A model generated the notes under the pieces. The model was not told the DNA's origin. It saw nothing but the letters and a program-made list of their open reading frames with translations, and did not search any database. Below, in pieces: positions 27,517-36,973 of a stretch of DNA of 64,000 nucleotides. How positions within the stretch are numbered: the first letter of the stretch is position 1; each line of letters opens with the position of its first letter. The stretch lies in assembly GCF_030551875.1 (NCBI RefSeq), contig NZ_JAUOZU010000015.1, forward strand, positions 94,668 to 158,667, written 5' to 3'. Source of the DNA: Fluviirhizobium alvei (lineage in GTDB: Bacteria > Pseudomonadota > Alphaproteobacteria > Rhizobiales > Rhizobiaceae). Position numbers and translations under genes: made by a program.

Positions 27517-27690
27517 GGTAAAGTCTCTGGCAAATCCAAAACAGCCGAAGCGATCCGCTACGCACTAACCCGGCGCGAAGCTCTTGAACGCTTTCTCAAC
27601 GACGACCGCATCGAGATCGATTCCAACATCGTCGAACAGGCGATCCGGCGTAACCGATGTTCTGCTCCCACATTGTCCGCTATCGCCTGA
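27517..27690 (+). pseudogene. IS66-family tnpC C-terminal fragment
   Basis: The frame reads KVSGKSKTAEAIRYALTRRE, then ERFLNDDRIEIDSNIVEQAI, the last catalytic region of an IS66 transposase including its DDE Glu (VEQAI in place of VERAI). It breaks off at RRN and runs to a stop. It is unrelated in position to the fuller IS66 copy just downstream and is a leftover of another element. Confidence 0.75.
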
Positions 27691-27733
27691 TCTGTGATCC
27701 ACTGTCCATGGATGAGCGACAAGGAGTTTCTCC

Positions 27734-28123
27734 ATGGAGAGTACGTTGGAGGTTCTCACAACGCGACGGAGCGGACGTAAGGCGCATCGCCAATGGCCTG
27801 ACGAGGTCAAGGCGCGGATCGTATCGGAGAGCCTACGTCCAGGCGTGACGGTGAACGAAGTGGCGGAACGCTACGGGATGAAGGCCAACCACCTGTCGTC
27901 CTGGCGAACACTGGCTCGGCAGGGCAAGCTGGTATTGCTAGAGCCGGAAGACGCGGTCGAGTTTGCGGCCATGGTCGTCGAGACCCCAGCGCCGGAACAG
28001 CCAGCGGTCGAGTCTGTCACGCGCGCCGAGATTGTCGTCGGTCCGGTTACGATCCGCCTGGAGGAAGGCGCGTCCGCATCCCGGATCGCTGCCATCGCCC
28101 GCGCCTTGGCGGCGGAGACATGA
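27734..28123 (+). mobile_element. tnpA: IS66-family accessory protein TnpA
   Basis: The 129-residue protein has a helix-turn-helix (RIVSESLRPGVTVNEVAERYGM, then NHLSSWRTLARQGKL), which is the IS66 Orf1 pattern. Its stop overlaps the start of tnpB by 4 nt. It is needed with TnpB for IS66 transposition, though the exact role is unclear. Confidence 0.9.
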
Positions 28124-28470
28124 TCTTTCCGTCGAACCGCGTCAGGATCATGGTGGCGACCAAACCCGTGGATTTTCGCAAGGGTCATGACGGATTAGCG
28201 GGGCTTGTGAAGAACGAGTTGCACAAGGACCCGTTCACCGGAACGGTCTTTGTATTCCGGTCACGCAAGGCTGACCGGTTGAAGCTGATCTACTGGGATG
28301 GCTCCGGGATCGTCATGGCCTACAAAAGGCTGGAGGAACAAAGCTTCATTTGGCCTGGTATCAAGGATGGCCTGATGACGCTCACCCACGCCCAGTTCGA
28401 AGCCTTGTTCGCTGGTCTCGATTGGCGGCGGGTTCATGCCGTCAAGACGAGAACGCCGGAGACCGTCTAG
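28120..28470 (+). mobile_element. tnpB: IS66-family accessory protein TnpB
   Basis: The 116-residue protein begins MIFPSNRVRIMVATKPVDFRKG and contains FVFRSRKADRLKLIYWDGSG, the invariant IS66 Orf2 signature. Intact. It lies between tnpA (4-nt overlap) and tnpC. Confidence 0.92.
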
Positions 28471-28536
28471 TCGCTGCGGCACGATGACTCAGCACGATAG
28501 ATTCCGAAGGTAAAGCGGGCAGGGATTTGGTAACTT

Positions 28537-30096
28537 ATGGTCATGCTTGATACCGCCGATCTTCCCGACGATGTTGCCGCCCTGAAGGCGATGCTGATCG
28601 CGGCGCAGGCACGCGAGGCGTGCAAAGACGCCGAGATTGCCCGCAAAGATGAGCGGATCGAACGGCTTGAGAGACTGGTCGCGGCCTTCAAGCAGGCAAC
28701 CTTCGGGCGCAAGTCCGAGAAGACCGATCCCAACCAGTTCGATCTGGCACTGGAAGACCTGGAAACGGCCATGGCCGCCATCCATGCCGAGGATGAGGCG
28801 GACACTCCTGCCGGACAGAGGATTGCTAAGCCACGCGCGATCAATCGAGGCTCACTTCCAAAGCATCTTCCTCGTATCGAAGAGGTGATCGAGCCGGAAA
28901 GCTTGATCTGCGTCTGCGGCGCTTGCCTGCATTGTATTGGAGAGGATGTCTCCTAGCGGCTGGATGTCGTCCCGGCGCAGTTCCGGGTCATCGTCACGCG
29001 TCGGCCCAAATTTGCGTGCCGAGCCTGCACAGATGGCGTCGTTCAGGCTCCAGCTCCAGCGCGATTGATCCAAGCGGGGCTGCCGACGGAAGCGACCGTC
29101 GCCCATGTCTTGGTTTCCAAATACGGCGATCATCTTCCCCTATATCGGCAGGCGCAGATCATGAGCCGCCAAGGCATTGACCTCGACCGATCCACGCTGG
29201 CTGACTGGGTCGGTCGGGCAGCCTATGAACTGCGGCCCGTTTTCGATGCGCTGATTGCCGATCTGAAGCGCTCATCCAAGCTCTTCATGGACGAGACCCG
29301 TGCTCCGGTCCTCGATCCTGGCTCCCGCAAAACCAAGACCGGATACCTCTGGGCACTTGCGCGAGATGACCGCCCTTGGGGTGGCGGCGCTCCACCCGGC
29401 GTCGCCTTCACCTATGCACCCGGTCGCGGTGGCATACATGCAGAACGGATATTGCAGGGCTTCTCCGGCATCCTACAGGTCGATGGCTATGCCGGGTACA
29501 ACAGGTTGATCGCGCCAGACCGCGTTGGCCCGGACATTCGGCTCGCCTATTGCTGGGCGCATGCCCGCCGCAAGCTGGTGGAGATCACTCGCAACGGAGC
29601 CGCGCCGATTGCCGAGGACGGCGTCAAAAGGATCGGCGAGCTGTATCGCATCGAAACCGAACTTCGGGGACTTGAACCTGAGGCTCGCCTTGTAGGTCGG
29701 CAGGAACGATCAGGACCACTCGTAGCCGACATGCAGGCGTGGCTCATTCATCACCGCGCCCGCGTCGCGACGAAGTCTCCGCTCGGCGAGGCTTTGACCT
29801 ACATCGCCAAATACTGGGATGGCCTGAAGCTCTTCCTGACCGACGGCCGCATCGAGATCGACAACAATAGTGTCGAGCGGGCCATTCGGCCGATAGCCCT
29901 CAATCGCAAAAATGCATTATTTGCCGGACATGACGTTGGAGCCGAGAACTGGGCGACCATCGCCTCGCTCATCGAAACCTGTAAGCTCAATTCCGTCGAT
30001 CCGCTCGCCTATCTAGGCAGCACACTCACTGCCGTCGTCAACGGGCACAAACAGAGCAGGGTGTGTGAGCTTATGCCATGGAATTATATCGGATGA
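28537..30096 (+). pseudogene. tnpC: IS66-family transposase tnpC with in-frame amber codon
   Basis: One frame covers the whole transposase except for a TAG at 28954-28956. The N-terminal part has the leucine-zipper-like and zinc-finger regions (CVCGACLHCIGEDVS). After the stop the frame continues through CRAC, SRQGIDLDRSTLADW and LFMDETRAPVLDPG (first Asp), then VDGYAGYNRL (second Asp) and RIEIDNNSVERAIRP (Glu). It ends in CELMPWNYIG. A single GAG to TAG change explains the break, so this is a recent inactivation unless the stop is read through. Confidence 0.88.
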
Positions 30097-30177
30097 ACGA
30101 GCGACTGCATCTGCGGTTGACAACGAAACTGCGATCACGCCCGACGTCTAATACATGGACTTGTCCAATTACCTAGA

Positions 30178-30798
30178 TCAGCCAACCTCCCCTAGACGGA
30201 TTTGTTTATCTACGCTGCTAAAAATTTCCTCAAGTATTCCGACCAGGCGTCGGGAACCCTGCTCTTTATGGAAGATGTCTCCAGCAACTCGGAGGGCACC
30301 AACCGACACCATCGCAACGATCCGCAACACCGTCGAGCTGTCTGGCTCTGGCCACCGCTCTTTAAGCGCTTCGTAGATTTCGGCCTCCTGCTGCACGTAA
30401 AACGCCTGCTTACGTGCTTGCACGCTTGGGCTCGTCCGCATCAGTCGATCCAGCTCGATCATCTCGCTTGATGGGATTGTATTGCATACACTGAGAACCG
30501 CGTCCCTGGCTGCGATCATTGGGGTGGATTGGTCGGGAGCTTTTCTGACCGCATTTGTCAGCATCTCCCCCATCCCACTCAGCATGGATAGCAGAATCTC
30601 ATCCTTGGATTTGAAGTAGTAAAAGAAGGTTCTGCGGGAAATTCCCGCAGCGGCAGCAATTTCATCGAGGGTCGTCTGATCGATGCCTTGCTTCAGGAAA
30701 AGGGCGATACCTCTTTCCGTGATCCGCTTTTTGGTCTCGCGCTTCTTCAGCTCCCGCAAGCCGCCACTGGCCCTATCCTCATGATCAAAATCGCTCAA
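30178..30798 (-). CDS. TetR-family transcriptional regulator
   Basis: The 206-residue protein has a typical TetR helix-turn-helix (about 25-70): RITERGIALFLKQGIDQTTLDEIAAAAG, then ISRRTFFYYFKSKDEIL. The rest is a helical ligand domain. It starts with TTG, preceded by AGAGGA. It is divergent from the SDR gene at 30876 and probably represses both genes through the paired repeats between them. The ligand is unknown. Confidence 0.9.
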   Translation of the reverse strand: MSDFDHEDRASGGLRELKKRETKKRITERGIALFLKQGIDQTTLDEIAAAAGISRRTFFYYFKSKDEILLSMLSGMGEMLTNAVRKAPDQSTPMIAARDAVLSVCNTIPSSEMIELDRLMRTSPSVQARKQAFYVQQEAEIYEALKERWPEPDSSTVLRIVAMVSVGALRVAGDIFHKEQGSRRLVGILEEIFSSVDKQIRLGEVG

Positions 30799-30816
30799 CG
30801 GAGTCCTCTTGTAAAC

Positions 30817-30852
30817 TTACACTCAGTGCGATATTTATTTTACACCAAGTGC
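30817..30852. promoter_or_regulatory. Repeated operator between tetR-type gene and SDR
   Basis: TTACACTCAGTGC (30817-30829) and TTACACCAAGTGC (30840-30852) are near-identical, 23 bp apart, and each holds a short CAC-GTG dyad. They sit between the divergent starts, where a TetR repressor would bind. Inferred from position and repetition. Confidence 0.55.
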
Positions 30853-30875
30853 AAAAATTAGCAACGAGATGTAAG

Positions 30876-31784
30876 ATGACCAAGTGGACCGCAGCCGACA
30901 TCCCACACCTGCATGGACGAACCGCCGTAGTGACCGGAACCGGGGGATTAGGGTTGGAAACCGCGCTTGCGCTCGCCAGAGCAGGATGTGACGTGACCAT
31001 AGCTGGCCGCAACCCAGAAAAAGGCGCTGAAACTGTCTCTCATATCGTACGCGCGGTTCCCGGTGCAACTGTTCAGTTTGGCAAACTTGATCTTGCCAAT
31101 TTGTCCTCGGTTACCTCATTTGCACAGCACATGGAGAACGAGAAGCAGAGCCTGGACCTTCTGGTGAACAATGCTGGCGTCATGCTTACGCCTAAACGGC
31201 AGGTAACAAACGACGGCTTCGAACTGCAGTTGGGTACGAACTATCTCGGTCACTTCGCATTGACGGCTCGCCTTAAACCGCTTCTTTCAAAGGGCAATGC
31301 GCGCGTGGTTTCGCTCTCAAGCCTCGCTGCCAACGGTGGCCACATCGACTTTGATGACATCAATGCAGAGAAGAACTATCGGCCACTGGCGGGATACAGC
31401 CAGTCGAAGCTCGCATGCTTGATGTTTGCACTAGAACTCGACAGCCGCAGCCGCGCCGGTGGCTGGGGACACTCAGGCTTGGCTGCTCATCCTGGCGTCG
31501 CGCGGACTGATCTCGTGCACAACACGCTGGGTCGGCGCAGCTTGGAGGGCCTCGCCAGAACATTTTTGTGGTTCCTACTCCAGCCCGCGTCACAGGGTGC
31601 GCTCCCTTCACTGTATGCCGCGACGTCCGCTCACGCAGTTGGAGGTGGTTACTACGGCCCCGACAGGCTCCGTGAAACTCGTGGGCATCCACACCCCGCG
31701 CGTATTCCTGCACAAGCACTCGACCCCATCGCCAGGAATAAACTGTGGGAAATCTCCGAACACATGACGGGGATAGCGTTCTGA
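30876..31784 (+). CDS. SDR-family oxidoreductase, retinol-dehydrogenase-like
   Basis: The 302-residue short-chain dehydrogenase has the nucleotide-binding segment VVTGTGGLGLETALALARAG, an NNAG motif (LVNNAGVML), catalytic Ser in VVSLSSLAAN and the YSQSK motif in AGYSQSKLACLM. This places it with the larger retinol/protochlorophyllide-type SDRs, probably NADP-dependent. The substrate is unknown. ATG 30876 is preferred to an upstream GTG. It is paired with a divergent TetR regulator and surrounded by IS66 debris, so the pair may have arrived as a unit. Confidence 0.88.
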   Translation: MTKWTAADIPHLHGRTAVVTGTGGLGLETALALARAGCDVTIAGRNPEKGAETVSHIVRAVPGATVQFGKLDLANLSSVTSFAQHMENEKQSLDLLVNNAGVMLTPKRQVTNDGFELQLGTNYLGHFALTARLKPLLSKGNARVVSLSSLAANGGHIDFDDINAEKNYRPLAGYSQSKLACLMFALELDSRSRAGGWGHSGLAAHPGVARTDLVHNTLGRRSLEGLARTFLWFLLQPASQGALPSLYAATSAHAVGGGYYGPDRLRETRGHPHPARIPAQALDPIARNKLWEISEHMTGIAF

Positions 31785-31904
31785 GAGACCGCTAATTCGG
31801 ATACCGGTTCACGCCAATTCTGTCGTTGATGCGTTCCAGCCGCCAATGCCTTGGCAGGTCTTTTACAGAACGGCCCACCAAATACAGTCAATGTGGGGGG
31901 AAAA

Positions 31905-32139
31905 CACCCCTTACGATCCGGCCGCAAACCATTACCAGAAAGAACAGTCTATTCGCCGGCAGCGAGGGCGGTGGACGAACCTGGGCTACTCTGTCCACGC
32001 TCCTGCAGACAGCCAAGATGAACAATGTCGATCCGCTCGATTGGCTCTCTCAGACCCTGACCCACATCGCTCAAGGCTGGCCCGCGTCCGAAATCGAAGC
32101 CTCATGCCGTGGAACTTCAAGACTGACGGCATCAGCTGA
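31905..32139 (+). pseudogene. IS66-family tnpC C-terminal remnant
   Basis: The frame reads TITRKNSLFAGSEGGGRTWA, then LLQTAKMNNVDPLDWLSQTL, the final segment of an IS66 transposase. The terminal LMPWNFKTDGIS lies in another frame. Only the last 75 residues remain, so it is an IS66 relic different from the copy at 28-30 kb. Confidence 0.75.
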
Positions 32140-32482
32140 TCGCTTCCGGAAGACGAGCGCGTCTCGACGCCCAAGGGCTTCGCCGACGCCTGCCGGGCCT
32201 TTGCCGACGCCGGCTGGAGTGGGCTTTCCGGCGATCCCATCTATGGCGGCCAGGGGTTGCCACGCGTCCTGCAGCTCCTGCTCGACGAGAAGGTCTCCTC
32301 GGCCAACCTCTCCTTCGGCCTGTTTCCGGGGCTGACGCGCGGCGCGACCCAGGCGATCGCCCACCACGCCAATGACGAGCTGAAGCAGACCCACCTGCCG
32401 AAGATGATCTCCGGCGAATGGATCGGCGCCATGGCGCTGACGGAAGCCTCCGTCGGCACCGATCTCGGCCTGCTCAATCTCA
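32140..32482 (+). pseudogene. Acyl-CoA dehydrogenase fragment
   Basis: About 110 residues of an acyl-CoA dehydrogenase are readable: KGFADACRAFADAGWSGLSG, GGQGLPRVLQLLLDE, FGLFPGLTRGATQAIAHHA and WIGAMALTEASVGTDLG, the FAD/substrate-binding segment. Both ends are missing: the IS66 relic lies upstream and the LysR gene begins at the other end. It is an IS-linked deletion remnant. Confidence 0.75.
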
Positions 32483-33382
32483 CTGTAAGCCAGAAGCGAC
32501 CAGTTTTCGGCGTATCCATTCGAGGCATGGATCACCCTCAGACCAACAACTCCATTGTACGCGCTCCTCAAGCTTAGAGATTGCGATTGGACAGGCTAAG
32601 ATTCTCAACGACATCATCGAAACCATTGACGATGCTAGCCTGCGCGGCATCAGACCAATCCTATCCGTCTCGATCACATGCGACGGAATACTGAAAAAGC
32701 TGTGGGTTTTGAGCATCACCTTACGTGTCCTGCCATAACCATGAAAATGGATGTCGTCGAATGGGAGTCTATCCGCAGGAAAATTTGCGGCGACATGGAA
32801 TGCGTTGAAAAACTCATCCTCCGTAATCTCATCACCATATCGTTGATTCCTACTCCAAACGACCACCACATAATCGTCGCTAAACAAGCGTTCAGAGGGG
32901 TGTTTATCTGATAGGTAAATTTCCGGCATTATCAGCAAGTCGACATCCCCGCGCGTCAAACGGGCGACCGGGTCTTCATCAGGTGGCTCGATGAACAGTT
33001 TCAGGCCGGGCGCCTCGTTGGAAAGGCGACTAATCAAAGATGAAAGATAAACGATTTCCACATAGTCGGATGCGACAATTCGTATCGTCCGTTTTTGAGT
33101 TTCCATATCGAAAACTGGGCGTCGAACCACTGTGGAGTCAATTTGGCGAAGCACGCTTTGCACCGCGTCTTCCAGCAGCCTCGCCCGTTCAGTGAGCACC
33201 ATCTTCCGGCCAACTTGGATCAACAACTCATCACCAAAGTATTCCCGAAGTCTCGCGAGTGCACCGGACGCCGCAGATTGGCTGATGCGGAGCCTTTCGG
33301 CGGCACGAGTCACGTTGCGCTCCATCAGGAAGGCATCCAAGGCCACCAATAGATTGAGGTCCAAACGCCTGAATCGCACCAT
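32480..33382 (-). CDS. LysR-family regulator, NodD-like
   Basis: The 300-residue protein begins MVRFRRLDLNLLVALDAFLM and has the LysR helix-turn-helix AERLRISQSAASGALARLRE. Its effector domain contains RIVASDYVEIVYLS, a segment typical of the NodD/PcpR branch rather than of CbbR-type members. It lies convergent to the acyl-CoA dehydrogenase remnant and upstream, on the same strand, of nothing in the window, so its target is unclear. The adjacent minus-strand operon (33442-40510) is one candidate. Confidence 0.87.
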   Translation of the reverse strand: MVRFRRLDLNLLVALDAFLMERNVTRAAERLRISQSAASGALARLREYFGDELLIQVGRKMVLTERARLLEDAVQSVLRQIDSTVVRRPVFDMETQKRTIRIVASDYVEIVYLSSLISRLSNEAPGLKLFIEPPDEDPVARLTRGDVDLLIMPEIYLSDKHPSERLFSDDYVVVVWSRNQRYGDEITEDEFFNAFHVAANFPADRLPFDDIHFHGYGRTRKVMLKTHSFFSIPSHVIETDRIGLMPRRLASSMVSMMSLRILACPIAISKLEERVQWSCWSEGDPCLEWIRRKLVASGLQ

Positions 33383-33441
33383 ACCTCAGTCTCAATTTGA
33401 GTGCTTGCCCTTGAATTCCAACCACCTTTATTTGATAAAAC

Positions 33442-34212
33442 CTACCAAGCAGTCGCGCCGCCATCGATGGAAATATCCGCAGCGGTTACATAGGTCGATT
33501 CATCGGAGCCGAGCCAGACGGCACACCAGGCGATATCCTCGGGCCGGCCGATCCGCTTTATCATCATCTTCTGCATGGCTTTTCCTTCGAACTCAGCATC
33601 CATCTGCATGTGGCGAGCGGTCTGCTCTGTGAGGATCAGTCCTGGAGCGATGGAGTTGGCGCGAATGCCATGCGGCGCACCTTCCATCGCCAGTTGCCGA
33701 GTCATGGCAAGGATACCGCCCTTGCCAGCGCAATGGGCAAGCGCGGGAGAACCGTCGAGAGCGACATGGGAATTAGCCGAAGCAAAATTAATGATAGATC
33801 CCTTGCCGCTGGCCTTGAGATACGGCCAGGCGGCACGCGTCACCAGGAAGACGATATCGAGTTCGCCGGCAAGCGTCTTTCTCCACTGGTCATAGGACAT
33901 TTCGTCGATCCAAGCGAAAAGCGAAAACGCGGCCGCTGGTACGAGAATATCGATTCGGCCATGCGCGGTGCCGATCTCGGCGATCACATTTTCTGCAGCC
34001 TTCTCGTCGAGGAGATCCACGGTACGCGGAATGAAATTGATTCCGGCCTCGCTCTTCGTGGCCTCGAGGCCTGCCGCATTTCTGTCCAGCCCGTAGACGA
34101 TCGCGCCCTGGGCGGCGAACATAGCCGCGCAACCCTTGCCGATTCCGGCACCTGCGCCAGTAATCACCGCAATCCTGCCTTCCAGCCGTTTCTGGCCTTT
34201 CGCATCCATCAT
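33442..34212 (-). CDS. SDR-family oxidoreductase with His replacing the catalytic Tyr
   Basis: The 256-residue protein has a classical Rossmann start (IAVITGAGAGIGKGCAAMFA), catalytic-Ser region INFASANSHVALDG and a normal C-terminal ISIDGGATAW. The YxxxK motif reads AHCAGKGG, so the catalytic Tyr position is His while the Lys remains. The DNA codon is CAT, not an ambiguous reading. Related SDRs with this change exist, so it may catalyse by a modified mechanism or have another role. It is the last gene of the catabolic minus-strand operon. Substrate unknown. Confidence 0.88.
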   Translation of the reverse strand: MMDAKGQKRLEGRIAVITGAGAGIGKGCAAMFAAQGAIVYGLDRNAAGLEATKSEAGINFIPRTVDLLDEKAAENVIAEIGTAHGRIDILVPAAAFSLFAWIDEMSYDQWRKTLAGELDIVFLVTRAAWPYLKASGKGSIINFASANSHVALDGSPALAHCAGKGGILAMTRQLAMEGAPHGIRANSIAPGLILTEQTARHMQMDAEFEGKAMQKMMIKRIGRPEDIAWCAVWLGSDESTYVTAADISIDGGATAW

Positions 34213-34230
34213 AGAAGTCGTCCTTTCAGT

Positions 34231-35040
34231 TCAGCGCCGTCCATGCCGCCAGGAGATCAGCAGGCGCTCGATAAAATCCAATAGATAGGAAAAAGCGAGA
34301 CCCAAGAGGGCAATTACCAGAAAGCCGACATACATCGTGTCGACCCAGAACACCGTCCAGGCCCACCATATCCTATAGCCGACGCCGGAATCGGCGGTCG
34401 AGAATTCTACCGCTACCAGCAATATCAGCGCGGTCCCCATGCAGATCCGCAGCCCCGTGAAGATGCCCGGAAGCGCACCGGGCAACGCCACGGTCAGGTA
34501 GGTCGTCAGGCGCGATGCCTTGAGATTCGTGGCCACGTCGAAATAGATTTTCGGAATGGCCGCGACCCCTGCATAGGTATTGAGCGTCATCAGGAAGAAG
34601 ACATTGATGGCGATCACGACATGTTTCGAGGTTTCGCCAATCCCGAAGATCAGCAACAACAGCGGCAGCAGGGCAATCTTCGGAATCGGGAACAGCGCGG
34701 CGAACAGCGGATTGAGCGCGTCGTGGACGGGCCTCAGCAGTCCCATGGCGAGGCCGACCAGCACGCCCGGCACGGCGCCCATCATCAGGCCGATGCCGAT
34801 GCGCTCGAGGCTAATGGCCAGATCGCCCCAGAATTGCGCAGTCTGCGCCTGGAGGACGGCCGTATAGAGGATCGTCGTCGGGGCAGGGAAAAAGGCGACG
34901 TTGATCAGCCCCGCCCGGGCGGCCGCTTCCCACAGGCCGAGCAACAGGATGGGAAAGACAATGCCGAGCGGCAATGAGCGGCCAAAGCCGCGGCTCATGC
35001 CTCTCTCGCTTCCAGTCATGGTTTCGATGACAGCCATCAC
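34231..35040 (-). CDS. ABC transporter permease, NitT/TauT type
   Basis: The 269-residue inner-membrane protein has about six hydrophobic segments and the permease EAA-like loop (VATNLKASRLTTYLTVALPGALPGIFTGLRI). This is the SsuC/TauC-type signature. It forms the channel for the importer with the ATPase at 35047 and binding protein at 35883. Genes are tightly packed on the same strand. Confidence 0.93.
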   Translation of the reverse strand: MMAVIETMTGSERGMSRGFGRSLPLGIVFPILLLGLWEAAARAGLINVAFFPAPTTILYTAVLQAQTAQFWGDLAISLERIGIGLMMGAVPGVLVGLAMGLLRPVHDALNPLFAALFPIPKIALLPLLLLIFGIGETSKHVVIAINVFFLMTLNTYAGVAAIPKIYFDVATNLKASRLTTYLTVALPGALPGIFTGLRICMGTALILLVAVEFSTADSGVGYRIWWAWTVFWVDTMYVGFLVIALLGLAFSYLLDFIERLLISWRHGRR

Positions 35041-35046
35041 AGCCTC

Positions 35047-35886
35047 CTATTGCGCCCGTCCCTGGATCCGCCGGTTTTCCTGTCGCCGCGCTTCCAGAAC
35101 TTCATGCCCCAGAATGTCCCAAAGCTCGCTCGTATAGCGGGCGAAGGCCGGCATCCGGCGAATTTCCGAGGCATGGCGCGGCCTTGGCAGGTCGATCGAC
35201 ATGCTATGGATGATGCGCCCCGGCGCCGAACTCATCACTACCACGCGGTCGCCGAGCAGGACGGCCTCGTCCAGGCCGTGGGTAATGAAGATCACGGTCG
35301 AGCGGAACTCTTCCCACAGGCTGGCCAGTTCCTGCTGCATCAGAAGCTTGTTCTGCTCGTCGAGCGCGGCAAAGGGTTCGTCCATCAGCAGGATTTCGGG
35401 ATTGGTGGCGAAGGCCCGGGCAATCGACAGCCGCTGCTTCATGCCGCCCGACAATTGATCGGGGCGAAATTTGCGAAACGAGCTCAGCCCGGTCTTTTCC
35501 AGAAAATAGTCGACGCGCTCCTGGCTCTCCGCCCCTTTCCAGGTGCGCGTTGCCTTCAAGCCATAGGCCGCGTTTTCTTCGACCGTCAGCCAGGGAAAGA
35601 CCGATTCCTGCTGAAAGATCATTGCCGTCATCGGCCTGGCGACATTGTCGTGGCCGATGGCGATTGTGCCGACCGAGGGACGATCGAGGCCGGCAAACAT
35701 TCTGAGCAGCGTCGATTTCCCGCAACCGCTCGGCCCGACCACGCAGAGAAATTCTCCCCGCCCGACCGACAGCTCCACGGGCCCGAGCGCCTTGAACCCT
35801 TTGTCGGGGTCGCCGAATACCCGGCTGACCCCGCTTACCACGATCTTGCCAGAAGACTGGCCTGTTGCCGCATCCAACACGCTCAC
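35047..35886 (-). CDS. ABC transporter ATP-binding protein, NitT/TauT type
   Basis: The 279-residue ATPase has Walker A VVGPSGCGKSTLLRMFAG, Q-loop QQESVFPWLTVEENAAYG, signature LSGGMKQRLSIARA and Walker B ILLMDEPFAALD. It energises the importer. The start overlaps the stop of the binding-protein gene by 4 nt. This resembles SsuB/TauB, whose systems take up sulfonates, nitrate or aromatic acids. Confidence 0.94.
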   Translation of the reverse strand: MSVLDAATGQSSGKIVVSGVSRVFGDPDKGFKALGPVELSVGRGEFLCVVGPSGCGKSTLLRMFAGLDRPSVGTIAIGHDNVARPMTAMIFQQESVFPWLTVEENAAYGLKATRTWKGAESQERVDYFLEKTGLSSFRKFRPDQLSGGMKQRLSIARAFATNPEILLMDEPFAALDEQNKLLMQQELASLWEEFRSTVIFITHGLDEAVLLGDRVVVMSSAPGRIIHSMSIDLPRPRHASEIRRMPAFARYTSELWDILGHEVLEARRQENRRIQGRAQ

Positions 35887-36884
35887 TCCTGGCCCGCCCG
35901 CTTGAGCAAGTCGCTGTCCAGATGAGCATCCAGATCGGGATCGCCCTTAATCAATCCCTCGTCCTTCAAGACCTGCAACTGCCATTTCAGGCCATATTCT
36001 CCGTCGACATTGATTTCGGCCGAAGCCGATGCGGTGCCGAGAGCGATAAGTTCGTAGACTTCGGCGCTCCTAGCCGGAACGAATTCCTGGAAGATGGCGG
36101 CGATTTCCTTGCGACCATCGGGACTGGCCAAGGCCTGCCGCATCCAGCCATTGGTTTTCAGATAGGCCCGAACGAAGCGAACCGAAAGGTCCTGGCGCTG
36201 CCGCATCGAGTCGGACAAGGCGAGGAAGGCCTGGGAGGCATTCGGCAGGATTTCAGATGATCGAGCCAGGACCTTGACCTTGCCGGCCTCGACGAGTGCG
36301 GACAGGAACGGGTCGATGACGATGGCTCCGTCGAGGGCGCCATTGGAAAGCGCCGGCACGATGTCGGGCATCGGCATGCCGACGATCTTGACGTCCGAAG
36401 GCGAAAGGCCGATCTTCTTCAGATAGGCTTTGATCATGATATCAAGGATCTGGCCTGGCGCCGTTGTCGCCAGCGTCTTGCCCTTGAGATCTTCGGCCGG
36501 TTTCTGCGGATTTTTTATCAGATCCGAGCGCAGTACAATGGCCGTCGGGTCGCCGCCCGGCGCTTCCGGTTCGAGGGCAAGCGCTTCGGCGACAATGGTG
36601 ATCTTGGCACCGCGCGCCAGGGCATTGAACAGTGCGGCGCCGGACGTAGTGAAGGCCGCATCCACCTGGTCGGTGGCCAAGGCCGGCGCGATCTCCGAGC
36701 CCGATTTGTAGAAAACCGGTTCAACCTCGATTCCCTGCTCTTCGAAGAAGCCCATCTTCATGCCGACGAAAATCTGCACGGGAACCCGAATGCTGCCGAA
36801 GCGGACCTTGTCGGCCGCATGGGCGAGCGAAGCAGGAGCGATCAGGACCGCCGCTGCAAGAACAGCCGAAATCAATGTCTTCAT
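35883..36884 (-). CDS. ABC transporter substrate-binding protein, NitT/TauT type
   Basis: The 333-residue periplasmic protein has a signal peptide (about 23 residues, ending AHAAD). It then has the NMT1/SsuA-like fold: IFVGMKMGFFEEQGIEVEPV, SEIAPALATDQVDAAFTTSG and IVIDPFLSAL. It delivers the substrate to the permease. The operon partners (aldolase, aldehyde dehydrogenase, cyclodeaminase-like) suggest an organic carbon substrate, but the ligand cannot be named from sequence. Confidence 0.92.
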   Translation of the reverse strand: MKTLISAVLAAAVLIAPASLAHAADKVRFGSIRVPVQIFVGMKMGFFEEQGIEVEPVFYKSGSEIAPALATDQVDAAFTTSGAALFNALARGAKITIVAEALALEPEAPGGDPTAIVLRSDLIKNPQKPAEDLKGKTLATTAPGQILDIMIKAYLKKIGLSPSDVKIVGMPMPDIVPALSNGALDGAIVIDPFLSALVEAGKVKVLARSSEILPNASQAFLALSDSMRQRQDLSVRFVRAYLKTNGWMRQALASPDGRKEIAAIFQEFVPARSAEVYELIALGTASASAEINVDGEYGLKWQLQVLKDEGLIKGDPDLDAHLDSDLLKRAGQE

Positions 36885-36973
36885 GCCATTTCCTCCCTGT
36901 GGCGCTTGCGCCGGATTATGATGTGGGATCGGCGGGCTTGATCACTCAGGCCCACCGCGGTTGCTGTTTCCCC

